A model generated the notes under the pieces. It ran no database searches and was not told the DNA's origin. It saw nothing but the letters and a program-made list of their open reading frames with translations. A program made the position numbers and the translations under genes. DNA of 64,000 nt, from positions 806,001-870,000 of the forward strand of contig JAESUZ010000139.1 in assembly GCA_017311185.1 (NCBI GenBank), written 5' to 3'. Shown piece after piece: positions 21,862 through 31,725 of the stretch; position 1 is the first letter of the stretch; the number at the start of each line of letters is the position of its first letter. Source of the stretch: Proteles cristata cristata. Taxonomy: Eukaryota > Chordata > Mammalia > Carnivora > Hyaenidae.

Positions 21862-22788
21862 AAAATGCTTAAGAGAAGACCTGAATAAATGGAGAAATAA
21901 AACACATCCATGAATGGAATATTGAATATTGAAAAAAATCAATTCTCCCTAAATAAATCCATCAAAGGAATATAATTCTATTCAAATATTTATTTAATCC
22001 TAACATTTACATGGAAGGGAAAGGTGCTAAAAATAACCAAGATGCTCCTGAAGTAGATAAAGTGAGAAACAAGGCTTGCCCTACCAGAGATCAAGACTTC
22101 TTATAAAGTAGAATTATTGACAAAGTGTATGAGGAAAGAATGGGCAAATAAGCCAATAGATCCAAATAGAGAGCTCAGAAACAGTCTTTCATGTAAATTA
22201 AAACTTGTTGTATGAGAGAAGGGACCTTTAAAAAATCCATGGAAATTTGTTTGAACAATGGATATTTAACAAGTAATCTTGATACAACTGATTATCTACA
22301 AAATTTTATCTCCCCCCTCCCACCAACCACAGAAATAAATTCCAAATGAATTAAATACAAATTTGAAAAAGAAAGTTTCACAATTTTTAGAAGAAAAGTG
22401 GGAAAATATCTTCATGATCTCAGGATAGAGATTTTCTTAAATAAGCAAAACAAGCACTAACTTTACATGAAAAATTGTATTGAGTTCATTAAATGGGGTT
22501 TTCTAAAATTCTGCACTATTACAGATATAAAAACAAAGTGAAAAAATAAGTCACAGACTGAGAGACTATATTTTCAATGCATATGACAACAAAAGACTAA
22601 CGTTCAGAAATATGAAATGCTTATTTGATTCAATATGAAAGAACAACCTAATAGAAAATGGTCAAAAGATACAAATAGGAAATAATACAGGAGAAACCCA
22701 AATGGCCAATATATTTATGAAACAATATTCAATTCACTAGAATCCAGAAAAATGGAAGTTCTTTTAAAAAGTAAAGCTTGGGGGTGGG

Positions 22789-22995
22789 GGAGGCACCTGG
22801 GTGGCTCAGTCAGTTGAGCATTCGACTTAGGCTCTGGTCACGATCTTGCAGGTGGGTTCGTGAGTCCAAGCCCTGCATTGAGCTTCCTGCTGTCAGTGGA
22901 GAACCTGCTTCAGATCCTCAGCCCCACTCTCTCTGCCCCTCCCCCACATGCATTCTCTCTCAAAAATAAATAAACATTAAAAAGAAATAAATAAA
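22789..22995 (+). mobile_element. SINEC (felid), first of a trio
   Basis: GGAGGCACCTGGGTGGCTCAG head, a diverged middle (CTTCCTGCTGTCAGTGGAG) and an AAATAAATAAAC tail. The GTAAAGCTTGGGG text before it is echoed by ATAAAGCTTGGGG after its tail, probably its target duplication. Confidence 0.93.
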
Positions 22996-22999
22996 GCTT

Positions 23000-23204
23000 G
23001 GGGTGCCTGGGTGGCTCAGGTAGTTAAGTAACCAATGCTTGATATATGCTCTGGTCAGGATCTCATGGTGGTAAGATAGGGCTCAAGCTGAGCATGGAAC
23101 CTGCTTGAGATTCCCTCTCTCTCCCTCTCTCCCTGCCCCTCCCGCACCTCATGTGCACCCCTCTCCCTCAAAATAAAGAAATAAACTTTTTTTTTAAAGT
23201 AAAC
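23000..23204 (+). mobile_element. SINEC (felid), second of a trio
   Basis: GGGGTGCCTGGGTGGCTCAGG head follows the tail of the previous copy directly. The middle is shortened (GGGCTCAAGCTGAGCATGG, ancestral-type text). Ends in an A-rich then T-rich tail. Confidence 0.92.
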
Positions 23205-23210
23205 TTGTCA

Positions 23211-23435
23211 GAGGCACCTGGGTGTCTCAATGAGTTAACTATCCGACTTCAGCTCAGGTTATGATCTCACAGTCGTGGGTTCTAGCCCTGCATCAGGTTC
23301 TGTGCTGACAGCTCAGAGTCTGGAGCCTGCTTCAGATTCTGTGTGTGTCTCTCTCTTTCTTTCTCTGCCCCTCCCCTGCTCACGCTCTGTTTCTCTCTCT
23401 AAAAAAAATTTAAATTAAAAAAAATTAAAAGCCTC
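23211..23435 (+). mobile_element. SINEC (felid), third of a trio
   Basis: GAGGCACCTGGGTGTCTCAA head, GGTTCTGTGCTGACAGCTCAG body, TCTCTGCCCCTCCCC and an A-rich tail. It begins six bases after the preceding tail. Confidence 0.93.
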
Positions 23436-23796
23436 TTGCAAATAAATAAAATCAAAATTTTATTCTGTTTTTATATTTATTAAAATAAAGACTATAAGTT
23501 ATTAACAATGGTCAGAAAAACTGGCAGTTTGCATTAAAATGTCCAAAATTTTTTATCTTGCAATTACCCCTCCAGGTATCTATCAGAAAGAATAACAGGA
23601 ATACAATGAAGGTTTGTGTTCAGAGATGTTATATATTGCATAGTTTGTAATAACAGTCCAAATAAAGAAGAAAGAAACAACATAAATATCCAAAATAAGG
23701 GAATGTTTCAATAACTTATAGATTATGGTTTACCCATAAGATAGACGTGAGAATGATGTAGTCAGTCACTTCTGATGATGCTTATCAAGCATTCTT

Positions 23797-24011
23797 TTTT
23801 TTTTTTAATGTTTATTTATTTTTGAGAGAGAGAGAGAGACAGAGCCCAAGCAGGAGAGGAGCAGAAAGAGAGGGAGACACAGAATCTGAAGCAGGCTCCA
23901 GGCTCTGAGCTGTCAGCACAGAGCCTGACGTTGGGCTGGAACTCACGAACTGTGAGATCATGACCTGAGTTGAAGTTGGGTGCTTAACCGACTGAGCTCC
24001 CCAGGTGCCCC
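23797..24011 (-). mobile_element. SINEC (felid)
   Basis: Reverse copy with T-rich left end and head ending in CTCCCCAGGTGCCCC. Imperfect duplication CTTATCAAGCATTCTT (23781-23796) and CTTATTCAATCATTCTT (24013-24029). Confidence 0.95.
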
Positions 24012-24267
24012 ACTTATTCAATCATTCTTAAAGATACTAAGGAATCACTGTGATAGAAGGTGAAGTGATAGGTAGGGTACAGAACTGTGTTAGTGTTGCC
24101 CCAGCAACATAAATATACACAGGTGTCCTCACTATCCACATGTTCATCGTCCAAAAACTCCATAGTTGCAAAACTGAATGAAATAGGGAGAGGGCATTTG
24201 CAGAGCCGCACAAATCGCTAGCAAAATGGACCTGGAGAGTTCAATCAATTAAAAACACACACATGAA

Positions 24268-24485
24268 GGGGCGCCTGGGTGGCTTAGTCGGTTGAGCGTC
24301 CGACTTTCGCTTGGGTCATGATCTCACGGTTCGTGGGTTCGAACCCTGCATCGGGCTCTGTGCTGACTGCCAGCTCAGAGCCTGGAGCCTGTTTCAGTCT
24401 GTGACTCCCTCTCTCTCTGACCCTCCCCTGCTCACGCTGTCTCTCTCTCTCTCTCCTAGAAATAAATAAAAAATATTAAAAAAAA
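24268..24485 (+). mobile_element. SINEC (felid, young subfamily)
   Basis: All young-set variants are present (ACTTTCGCTTGGG, GCTGACTGCCAGCTCAG, CTGTTTCAGTCTGTGACTCC, CTGACCCTCCCC, CTCCTAGAAATAAAT). The flanking AAAAACACACACATGAA (24251-24267) recurs at 24483-24501 with one extra CA unit. Confidence 0.97.
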
Positions 24486-24501
24486 AACACACACACATGA
24501 A

Positions 24502-24959
24502 GAGAAAATTAACAGGAGTGATGACAAGATGGGCCACGCAAAAGAGTGTAAGTTACTCAAGTATTATGAGAGGCCATTCAGGAAATTGACAAACCCTTTA
24601 AGCGTCTTTGCCCAATTGGCCCTCTTTATAATTGTGCTACAAAATAATCACGTGTAAAGTGAAAGAAGTAGTATTAAGCTATCTTTCGTTTTCTTTGGAA
24701 AAGTCATCCCACAACCCCTCCCCCCATCATTTTATTTATTGACATTTTCTTCTAAGAATTCGTGTATAATTGCAGGTAGAACTTAAGTTTTATTTTAAAG
24801 GCTCATAGTAAAATTATTTGTATAATTTTTATTATATTTTCAAGATAAAATCACAATCTTTCTACTTATTACATTTTGATTCTCATTTTAATTAACTCCA
24901 GATGATTCTAGGTTAACAAAGACTTTCTAATTATTATCTATAGAAAATAAAGAGTAGAA
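24502..24959. other. AT-rich non-coding sequence
   Basis: No family recognised between the young SINEC and the hAT-like element. Confidence 0.4.
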
Positions 24960-25215
24960 CAACACGGTCCAATAGAAAGATAATGTGACCCACTGGCGTT
25001 ATTTAGGTGAAATTAATTTTAATGATACATTGCACTTACAATTATCCAAAATATTTTCAACATGTAATCATTATAAAAATTGTTAATGGGTTTTTTAAAT
25101 TAAATCTTCAAAATCCAGTGTGTATCTGACACGACACATCTCAGTTTGAACTAGCCACATTTCAAGGCTTATATAGCTCAGGTCGAGAAGAAACTGTACC
25201 AAAACGTGTTTCAAA
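24960..25215 (+). mobile_element. non-autonomous hAT-Charlie-like DNA transposon
   Basis: Left end CGGTCCAATAGAAAGATAAT, then AGGTGAAATTAATTTTAATG, TATCCAAAATATTTTCAACA, TGTAATCATTATAAAAATTG, TCAAAATCCAGTGTGTATCT and CTAGCCACATTTCAAG follow, in order, a mammalian MER-type hAT family whose ends read 'gtccaatagaa' and 'ttggacag'. The right end is degenerate and I cannot name the exact family. Confidence 0.65.
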
Positions 25216-26888
25216 AATACATATAAAATGGTTGCACATGAATGGAACCATTCTTAAGATTAACCATATCTTAAGATTAAGATACTTTCAAATTTAAAAC
25301 TTTTAGAACTTTGGCACTTAAGTATCCTACATTTTTAGCTGTTTTCATTTATGAAGGGTACTATTTTTATGTATCTCTCATTTTTGGCTTAAATATTTAA
25401 ATTTTTTCTTTATATTTTTCTCTTTTATTTTTATTTTCTCTTATAAAAAATCTTTTTTATTTTATTTTCTCTTATAAATCTTTTCTTTATATTTTTTGCT
25501 AGTTGCATTTCCTTTTCTACTTTAGCTCCTCTGGTTTTCTCAGCAAATTATTTCAATTTTTGCCCATCTTTTTCACTGATTGTTTGGGGAACTTCTGCTT
25601 CTGAGATCATCTTAAAGCAACCCTTGACCCTGCCAAGTTAATTTCTTTCTACCCTTTCCTGCTTTCTCATGGATCAAGATCATTTTTTCTTATGTTATTA
25701 AAACCATATTGTTTTCTTATGAAACAAGCAGTTCTCTTAGACCTCTTTGTCTAAAAAAAAAAAAAAAACACCAAAAAACAAACAAACAAAACCCCTCCCC
25801 AGGGGACCTTTTAAGCTATTGGAATCCATTTTGTTGATTTTCATGATTTTTTCTCCTACCAGTTTCCTTTCTTCTGGCCTCCAGAATCAGACATTTATAA
25901 CGCATTAAATGTATGGTCACTTTCAACCAGGTTGATAAATTTAAATTTTCAAATATTTATTCCCTGAGCATAAGTATCACATCAAGAGTTGTGTTTTCGA
26001 TCCAGTGATTTGATTTCCCCATCACTTGCCATAAAGGGCTATTTGTCCTACGATAAGCCTGACAACTTAGTTTATATCACTTTCATGCTGTCTCCTTTCA
26101 AAGAAGGTATACACAGAAATTGTTGGGCTACGCTGTTGCATTCTGTGCCAAAACCTTTGGATAAATTCTTCAAAGAAAACCTTGGCGCTTCCTCAAGAGA
26201 CTATGTATTATTTTCTTAAAGGCTAAGAGCTCAATTTCACTTTTTTGATGTCCTTAAAATCTCTGAATTGGGGCTTTTGAAAGACAAAAGAATGGAGAAA
26301 AGAATTATCAATATACATATGATCTAAATAATTTTGAAATCTTCCCTGGATATTAGGCAACTGGCTCTCATTACTGTAAGAAACCACCCACTCAGAAAGT
26401 GGAAGAGTTTGTTTAAACAACAGAATGGAACTGAAGGGGGAAAAAAGTAGTAGAGGTGGGGGAGGGGTGCCCAGGTGGCAGATTATTGAATACTAACAGC
26501 TTACCGAAGTGATCCAGACAAACTCACAGATGCTGAAATCCGACTCCCTGAACATCTGCTCAGGAACCCCCACTGGCCACCCACAGAAAACAAGAGAATT
26601 TTTTTTCTCCCTCCAGGGGTGAGAGTGGAAGACGATGGATAATAGCTTCCTAATGCAGGAAGTCGAACAATAAAATAAAACAAACGCTAGGATTTGGGGC
26701 GGAATGAATTAACGATAATTTATAATTGATATGCATTGTGGGTAAAAGTGGTGAAATGTACAAATCAAATGAGATTATTTTGGGGAGACTCATTATTTCT
26801 TTATATTCTGCCTTTCCCTGTGCAGGGCTTGAGGAGATTGGAAGTCACTCTGAAAATGTTAACATTGTATACACATGAAACTATAGAA
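25216..26888. other. AT-rich non-coding sequence
   Basis: Includes a T-rich stretch with a near-duplicate ATTTTCTCTTATAAA unit (25380-25500), an A16 run (25753-25768), and a 76-codon frame (25989-26219) with normal-looking composition but no recognised domain. No transposon family assigned. Confidence 0.4.
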
Positions 26889-26941
26889 GGGATAAAATAA
26901 AAAAGAAGAAGAAAGAAGAGGGAAGGAAGGGAGGGAGGAAT
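26889..26941. repeat. purine-rich (GAA/GGAA/GGGA) tract
   Basis: AAGAAGAAGAAAGAAGAGGG passing into GGAAGG and GGGAGG units. Low-complexity. Confidence 0.85.
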
Positions 26942-27045
26942 TTCAGTTAAGTGTATTTCATTTGTAGAATAGGTTTCCTGGAGGGGGAAAAAACAAGACA
27001 AAATATTGGTTACCATGTGATTAAATTAAAAAACATTTACTGACA

Positions 27046-27257
27046 GGGCGCCTGGGTGGCTCAGTCTGTTAAGTGTCCGACTTCCGCTCAGGTCATGATC
27101 TCCCTGTTTGTGGGTTTGAGCCCCCGCATCGGGCTCTGTACTAATAGCTCAGAACCTGGAGCCTGCTTCAGATTCTGTGTCTTCCTTTCTCTCTGCCCCT
27201 CCCCCTTCTCACGCTCTATTTCTCTCTCTCAAAAATAATAAAAATATTTTTAAAAAT
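27046..27257 (+). mobile_element. SINEC (felid), first of a trio
   Basis: GGGCGCCTGGGTGGCTCAGT head and older-set body (CTAATAGCTCAGAACCTGG, TCTCTGCCCCTCCCC). Its tail merges with the next copy. Confidence 0.95.
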
Positions 27258-27258
27258 A

Positions 27259-27463
27259 GGGGCACCTGGGTGGCTTAGTTGGTTAAGCATCCGACTTTCG
27301 CTTAGGTCATGATCTCGAGGTTCGTGGGTTCGAGCCCCGCGTCGGGCTCTGTGCTGACTGCCAGCTCAGAGCCTGGAGCCTGTTTCAGTCTGTGACTCTC
27401 TCTGACCCTCCCCTGTTCACGCTGTCTATCTCTCTCTCTCCTAGAAATTAAAAAAAAAAAAAT
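27259..27463 (+). mobile_element. SINEC (felid, young subfamily), second of a trio
   Basis: ACTTTCGCTTAGG, GCTGACTGCCAGC, CTGTTTCAGTCTGTGACTC and CTCCTAGAAATTA place it in the young set. It sits in the tail of the preceding SINEC. AAAAACATTTACT before the pair and AAAAACATTTATT after it (27465-27480) may be a shared duplication. Confidence 0.95.
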
Positions 27464-27482
27464 TAAAAAAAACATTTATTCA

Positions 27483-27682
27483 GGGGTTCCTGGGTGGCTC
27501 AGTCAGTTAAGCGTCTGACTTCGGCTAATGTCATGATCTCGAGGTTCATGAGTTCGAGCCCCACATCAGGCTCTCTGCTATCAGCTCAGAGCCTGCTTTC
27601 AGATCCTCTGTCTCCCTCTCTCTTTCTGCCCCTCCTCTACTCATTATTTCTCTCTCGAAATAAATAAACTTTAAAAAAGAAA
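27483..27682 (+). mobile_element. SINEC (felid), third of a trio
   Basis: GGGGTTCCTGGGTGGCTCAG head, older-set body with a shortened middle, CCCTCCTCTACTC and an AAATAAATAAACTTT tail. Confidence 0.94.
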
Positions 27683-27689
27683 CAAAACC

Positions 27690-27770
27690 CATGTATTGAG
27701 TATTTTCTCTGTGCTAACTTGCTCTGGGGGCTAAGGAGCATAGCAAGATGAGCAGGGTCATTAGATGTCT
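27690..27770 (-). mobile_element. LINE-2 3' fragment (antisense)
   Basis: ATGTATTGAGTATTTTCTCT, GTGCTAACTTGCTCTGGGGG and GCATAGCAAGATGAGCAGGG resemble the antisense L2 end ('tttattgagtgcctactatgtgccaggcactgtgctagg'). Confidence 0.45.
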
Positions 27771-28284
27771 GCAGAAGATAGAACTGTGTCCTCCCTGCCA
27801 CCACACATGCCCACAGAGGATGGTCCAGTTTTTACCCCATCTCAAGGCAGGGACACACACCAGGATGGAGCCCAAACCAGTGCTAGGCTCCCTCTGAGGC
27901 CACTCTGGAAAAGCCCCTGGGAGGTAGGAATGATTCCAGAATTTATCTAGGACTTGCAAGGCTGGCCTTAATCTTGAGTTATTGTGAGCTCACCAATGAG
28001 TAGTCTCTGACCCTTCTCAGGACTTGGCTCTGTTCTCTCACTAACTTCTCAATGGGCCAGATAGGAGATCCTGGAAATGACCCAAATCAGAACTGGATGT
28101 TTAGGGAGAACATATACATCGTTAATTTTGTCTAGGTGGGTTTCCTATGTCAGGCCACTCTCTCTCCCCAAGAAAGAGCAGCGGTGCTGTAGGTTGAGGG
28201 AAACCCTAGTATCTGGGGCGAAAAAAAGGTGCCACAGGGTCAGGAGAAAGCCCAGAGAACCCGGGTATGGGCACCAGTTGCTGG
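27771..28284. other. unique non-coding sequence
   Basis: No recognised element. Overlapping 61-81-codon frames on both strands. Confidence 0.4.
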
Positions 28285-28440
28285 CTATGCACTGCTAAAC
28301 ATATTGCTCAGACTTTCACGTCTTTGTTTTCTCAGCTTTCAAACAATGGTGACAATTACCTACATCACAGTGATTAAATGAGATAAGATACCCAAACATT
28401 CTGGGAACATCTAACACAGATGTTAATTAATAGTTATAAA
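28285..28440 (+). mobile_element. MIR SINE fragment
   Basis: TTGTTTTCTCAGCTTTCAAA, CAATGGTGACAATTACCTAC, ATCACAGTGATTAAATGAGA and TCTGGGAACATCTAACACAG follow the MIR 3' half. Confidence 0.65.
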
Positions 28441-28744
28441 ATCCCGATTAATATTTATAAAAGCACCTGCACAGGTGGGAGGGTAGATTTCTAAGCAGCT
28501 GGGGAGGTCAGCAGGACCTCTGAGGAAGCATCTGGAGATCCAGAAAGAACAAGATTGGGAGCCCTGGAAGGAAGCATCCAAGCCAATGACAGAAACTACC
28601 CAAATAATCAGATTCGGCCCTTAACTTGTGAACCTGGGATTCTGTTTTTATAATCCCATCAAGCCTACACCCATGCTGTCTGAGCTAGAATGATAACCCA
28701 AGAACACCAGAAGACAGCCCAAAATCCACTGCTGTTAAGGGCTT
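28441..28744. other. unique non-coding sequence
   Basis: AT-rich start, then mixed composition. Nothing recognised. Confidence 0.4.
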
Positions 28745-29055
28745 TAGAGACCAGAAGTGTTGTATTCCGGAAGCCATAAACATGGGAGGGACAGAGCTGG
28801 CCGCTTACAGCCATCTGGCTATAGTCCTACCACACCCTCATCTCCATCCTGTGTGAAACCGCACCCCTGGGGCCCGCCTGAAGCAGGATCAGATTCCATA
28901 TAAATTGGGGTGCAAAGTGCCTTTTCATAGACAGTCACCCAGGGAGACTGTGTTCCTTCAGGGGTCCCGGCCCTTGGTTCCTTTGTCCCTTCTCTCTGTT
29001 AATTTTGCAGTTTACTTTGTAAATTGTATCTTTTAGCCACGTAATAAAGCTATGA
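28745..29055 (+). mobile_element. possible solo LTR (unassigned)
   Basis: A TATA-like CCATATAAATTGGG near 28897 is followed about 145 bases later by an AATAAA signal (GTAATAAAGC near 29041), an LTR-like U3-R-U5 spacing. No family match, no clear TG...CA ends with flanking duplication, and no internal retroviral sequence. Confidence 0.28.
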
Positions 29056-29897
29056 GGAGACAAATGCTGAAATGACAAGAAAGGGTGCAGAACTGAGCTA
29101 TTCTGGTGGGTGTGAAGTAGCATCTCTTTGTGGTTTTGATTTGCGTTTTCCTGATGACTAATGATGTTGAGCATCTTCTCATGTGTTTAGTGGCCATTTG
29201 CACATCTTTGGAGAACTGTCTGTTCAAGTACTCTGCCAAATTCTTAATTGGGTTATTTGGCTCTGTAATATTGAGTTGTAAGAGGTCTTTATATAGCCTA
29301 TGTATGATAGATCTACTTAGACCTCTAGATGAGGGTTCTTTATACACTCCAGATCTAGATATCTAGATCCTAGATACATGATTTGCAAACTTTTCTTCCA
29401 TGGTGTAGGTTGTCCTTTCACTTTCTTGAGGGTGTTTTTTGAAGCACAATAGATTTTAATGTTGAAGGAGTTCAATTTATCTATTTCTTCTTGGGTGACT
29501 CATGCTTTCGGTGTCATAGATAAGAATGTTGCCAAATTTGAGATTGTGAAGACTTACCCATATGTTTTCTTCTAAGAGTTTGATCTCTTCACCTCTTACA
29601 CTTAAGTCTTTGATCTACTTTGAGTTACTTTTTGTATATGGTGTGAGATAGGGGTCCAACTTCATTCTTTTGTCTGTGAATCCCCGGTTGTCTCAGTACC
29701 ACTTATTGGAAAGATTATTCTTCCCCCCACTGAAGGATCTTGGCACCCTGGTCAAAAATCAGTTAACACATGGATTTATTTCTAGTCTTTCCATTCTACT
29801 CCATTGATCTACATGTTTATCATTACACCAGTACCACACCGTCCTGATTACCGTTATTTTATAGTAAGTTTTGAAATCAAGAAGTGTGAGTTCTCCA

Positions 29898-30125
29898 GGC
29901 GCCTGGGTGGATGAGTCAGTTAAGCCTCTGACTTTGGCTCACAATTCGCGATTCATGGGTTTGAGTCCCGCATCAGGGTCTGTGCTGACAGTTCAGAGAC
30001 TGGAGCTTGCTTCAGAGTCTGTGTCTCCCTCTCTCTCTGCCCATCCTGCACTCATGTTTTCTCTCTTTCTCGCTCTTTCATTCTGTCTCTCAAAAATAAA
30101 TAAACATTTTTTAAAATTAAAGAAA
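29898..30125 (+). mobile_element. SINEC (felid) inside L1
   Basis: GGCGCCTGGGTGGATGAGTC head and older-set body. Flanks AAGAAGTGTGAGTTCTCCA (29879-29897) and AAGGAAGTATGAGTCCGCCA (30126-30145) are a diverged duplication of L1 sequence, so the insertion is old. Confidence 0.95.
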
Positions 30126-30361
30126 AAGGAAGTATGAGTCCGCCAACTTTGTTCTTTTTTTTCAGCATTGTTTATTTATTGTGAGTCCCTTGTAATCCTG
30201 TATGAATTTTAGAGTCAGCTTGTCTAAGAAGCAAGCTGGAATTCTGATGGAAATTACATTGAATCTGTAGATAAATCTGGGGAATATTTTCATCTTAACA
30301 ACATTAAGTTTTCTAACCCATGAACATGAAATGATTTCTATTTATTTAGAGCTTATTTAAT

Positions 30362-30604
30362 GTTTTAATGTTTGTTTGTTATTTAAAAAACTTTTTTTAA
30401 TGTTTTATTTATTTCTGAGAGAGAGAGAGACAGCATGAGCAGGGGAGGGTCAGAGAGAGAGGAACATACAGAATCTGAAACAACCTCCAGGCTCTGAGCT
30501 AGCTGTCAGCACAGAGCCTGACGTGGGACTCGAACCCATGAACCATGAGATCATGACCTCAGCCAAAGTCAGACACTTAACTGACTGAACCACCCAGGCA
30601 CCCC
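30362..30604 (-). mobile_element. SINEC (felid), left unit of a tandem pair in L1
   Basis: Reverse copy with a long T-rich left end. The CTCTGACCCTCCC feature (reverse) is shared with the young set, but the other variants are not. Its head CACCCAGGCACCCC abuts the tail of the next reverse SINEC. Confidence 0.94.
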
Positions 30605-30820
30605 TTTTAATGTTTATTTATGAGAGAGAAAGAGAAAGAGAAAGAGAGACAGAGTGTGAGCAAGGGAGGGACAAAGAGACAGAGAGACACAGATTCTGAG
30701 CAGGATCCAGGCTCCGAGATGTCAGCACCAAGCCCGACATGGGGCTTGACCCACAAACCGTGAGATCATGACCTGAGCTGTAGTCAAGACGCTTAACTGA
30801 CTGAGCCACCCAGGTACCCC
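30605..30820 (-). mobile_element. SINEC (felid), right unit of a tandem pair in L1
   Basis: Reverse copy ending in GAGCCACCCAGGTACCCC. The pair together is flanked by TAGAGCTTATTTAAT (30347-30361) and TAGAGCGTATTTAAT (30821-30835); removing both units rejoins the host L1. Confidence 0.94.
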
Positions 30821-31439
30821 TAGAGCGTATTTAATTTATTTCAACCATACCTTGGAGTGTTCAGAGTATAAGTTTTGCACTTTTGTTGAATTTATTACTA
30901 AATATTGCATTCTTTTTGATACTATTATAAATAGAATCAATTTCTTAATTTCATTTTCAGAGTGTTCACTGCAAGTATATTCTACAAATGAGCTGAACTC
31001 ATTTACTAGTCGTACTCGTTTTTTGTGAATTTCGTAAGATTTATATATAAGAGCATGTCTTCTAAAACTACAGATGGTTTTTCTTCTTCCTTTCCAAACT
31101 GGATGACTTTATTTCTTTTTGTTGCAAATTGCCCTGGCTAGATTTGCTACACACAATGTTGAATAGAATTGGTGACAGCAATATCCTTGCCTTTTTCCTG
31201 ATTTTTTTAGGGGAAAGTATCTAGTCTTCCAACCTCAAGTATGATGTTAGCTGTAAATTTTTCACAGATGCCCTTTACCAAGTTGAGGAAGCTCCCTTCA
31301 ATTCCTAGTTTGTTAGTGTTCTTACCACGAAAGGGTGCTATATTTGTCAAACGCTTTTTCTAAATCTATAAAAATGCTTATATGGTTTTGGTTTTTTATT
31401 CTGGCATATGATTATATTGATTATACTGATAGACCCACC

Positions 31440-31592
31440 AAAATCTTGAGCTCACAAGAGAGCCTGAACACAAATGAACCAGCTAATCTGCTCCTGCATT
31501 CCCAACCCATAGACATGGTGAGCTAATAAATGCTTACTCTTTTTTAAGCTACAAAAATTTTAGAATAATTTGTTATGCAGGAGTAGGTAACT
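31440..31592 (+). mobile_element. LTR 3' end (MaLR/ERVL type)
   Basis: 'gaacacaaatgaaccagctaatctgctcc' and GCTAATAAATGCTTACTCTT followed by 'tgttatgcaggagtaggtaactaatacag' match the R-U5 end of MLT1-type LTRs (AATAAATG polyadenylation signal, then 'taactaatacag'). U3 is missing. Confidence 0.6.
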
Positions 31593-31725
31593 AATACAGT
31601 ATTATTATCCCTGCTTTATAAATGAAGAAACTGAACTGTGAAGTATTTATCTGCTTCATCACTCCTGCACTGGGTTAGAGTTGAAAGTAGAAGTGATTTG
31701 AACCAGGTCTTCTACCTCAGGTAGG
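31593..31725 (-). mobile_element. MIR SINE fragment
   Basis: TATTATTATCCCTGCTTTAT, AAATGAAGAAACTGAACTGT and GTGATTTGAACCAGGTCTTC match the antisense MIR core. Confidence 0.75.

Larger units (their letters stand above)
21270..23790 (+). mobile_element. L1 ORF2 relic, interrupted by five SINECs
   Basis: Pieces lie in ORF2 order: 21280-21399 and 21862-22770 ('gacctgaataaatggagaaataaaacac', 'gagagctcagaaacagtc', 'agaaaatggtcaaaagatac'), then 23436-23790 ('aattacccctccaggtatctatcagaaag', 'caacataaatatccaaaataagg'). The ORF2 reading is destroyed. Confidence 0.65.
29095..31436 (-). mobile_element. L1 ORF2 relic (antisense), with three SINECs
   Basis: Antisense ORF2 text in order: 'tggttttgatttgcgttttcctgatgactaatgatgttgagcat' (29131), 'tttgatctactttgagttactttttgtatatgg' (29608), 'ccattgatctacatg' (29800), 'aaattacattgaatctgtagataaatc' (30250), 'attgccctggctagatttgc' (31127), 'aaacgctttttctaaatctat' (31350). 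All frames are broken. Neither the L1 3' UTR nor the 5' half is present. Confidence 0.9.

Noticed and set aside
26465..26480. GGGGTGCCCAGGTGGC, resembling a SINEC head
   Set aside because: The match stops after about 16 bases, with no body, tail or duplication.
29095..31436. Functional L1 reverse transcriptase
   Set aside because: Stops and frameshifts throughout, three SINEC insertions, and missing 5' and 3' parts; it is a relic.
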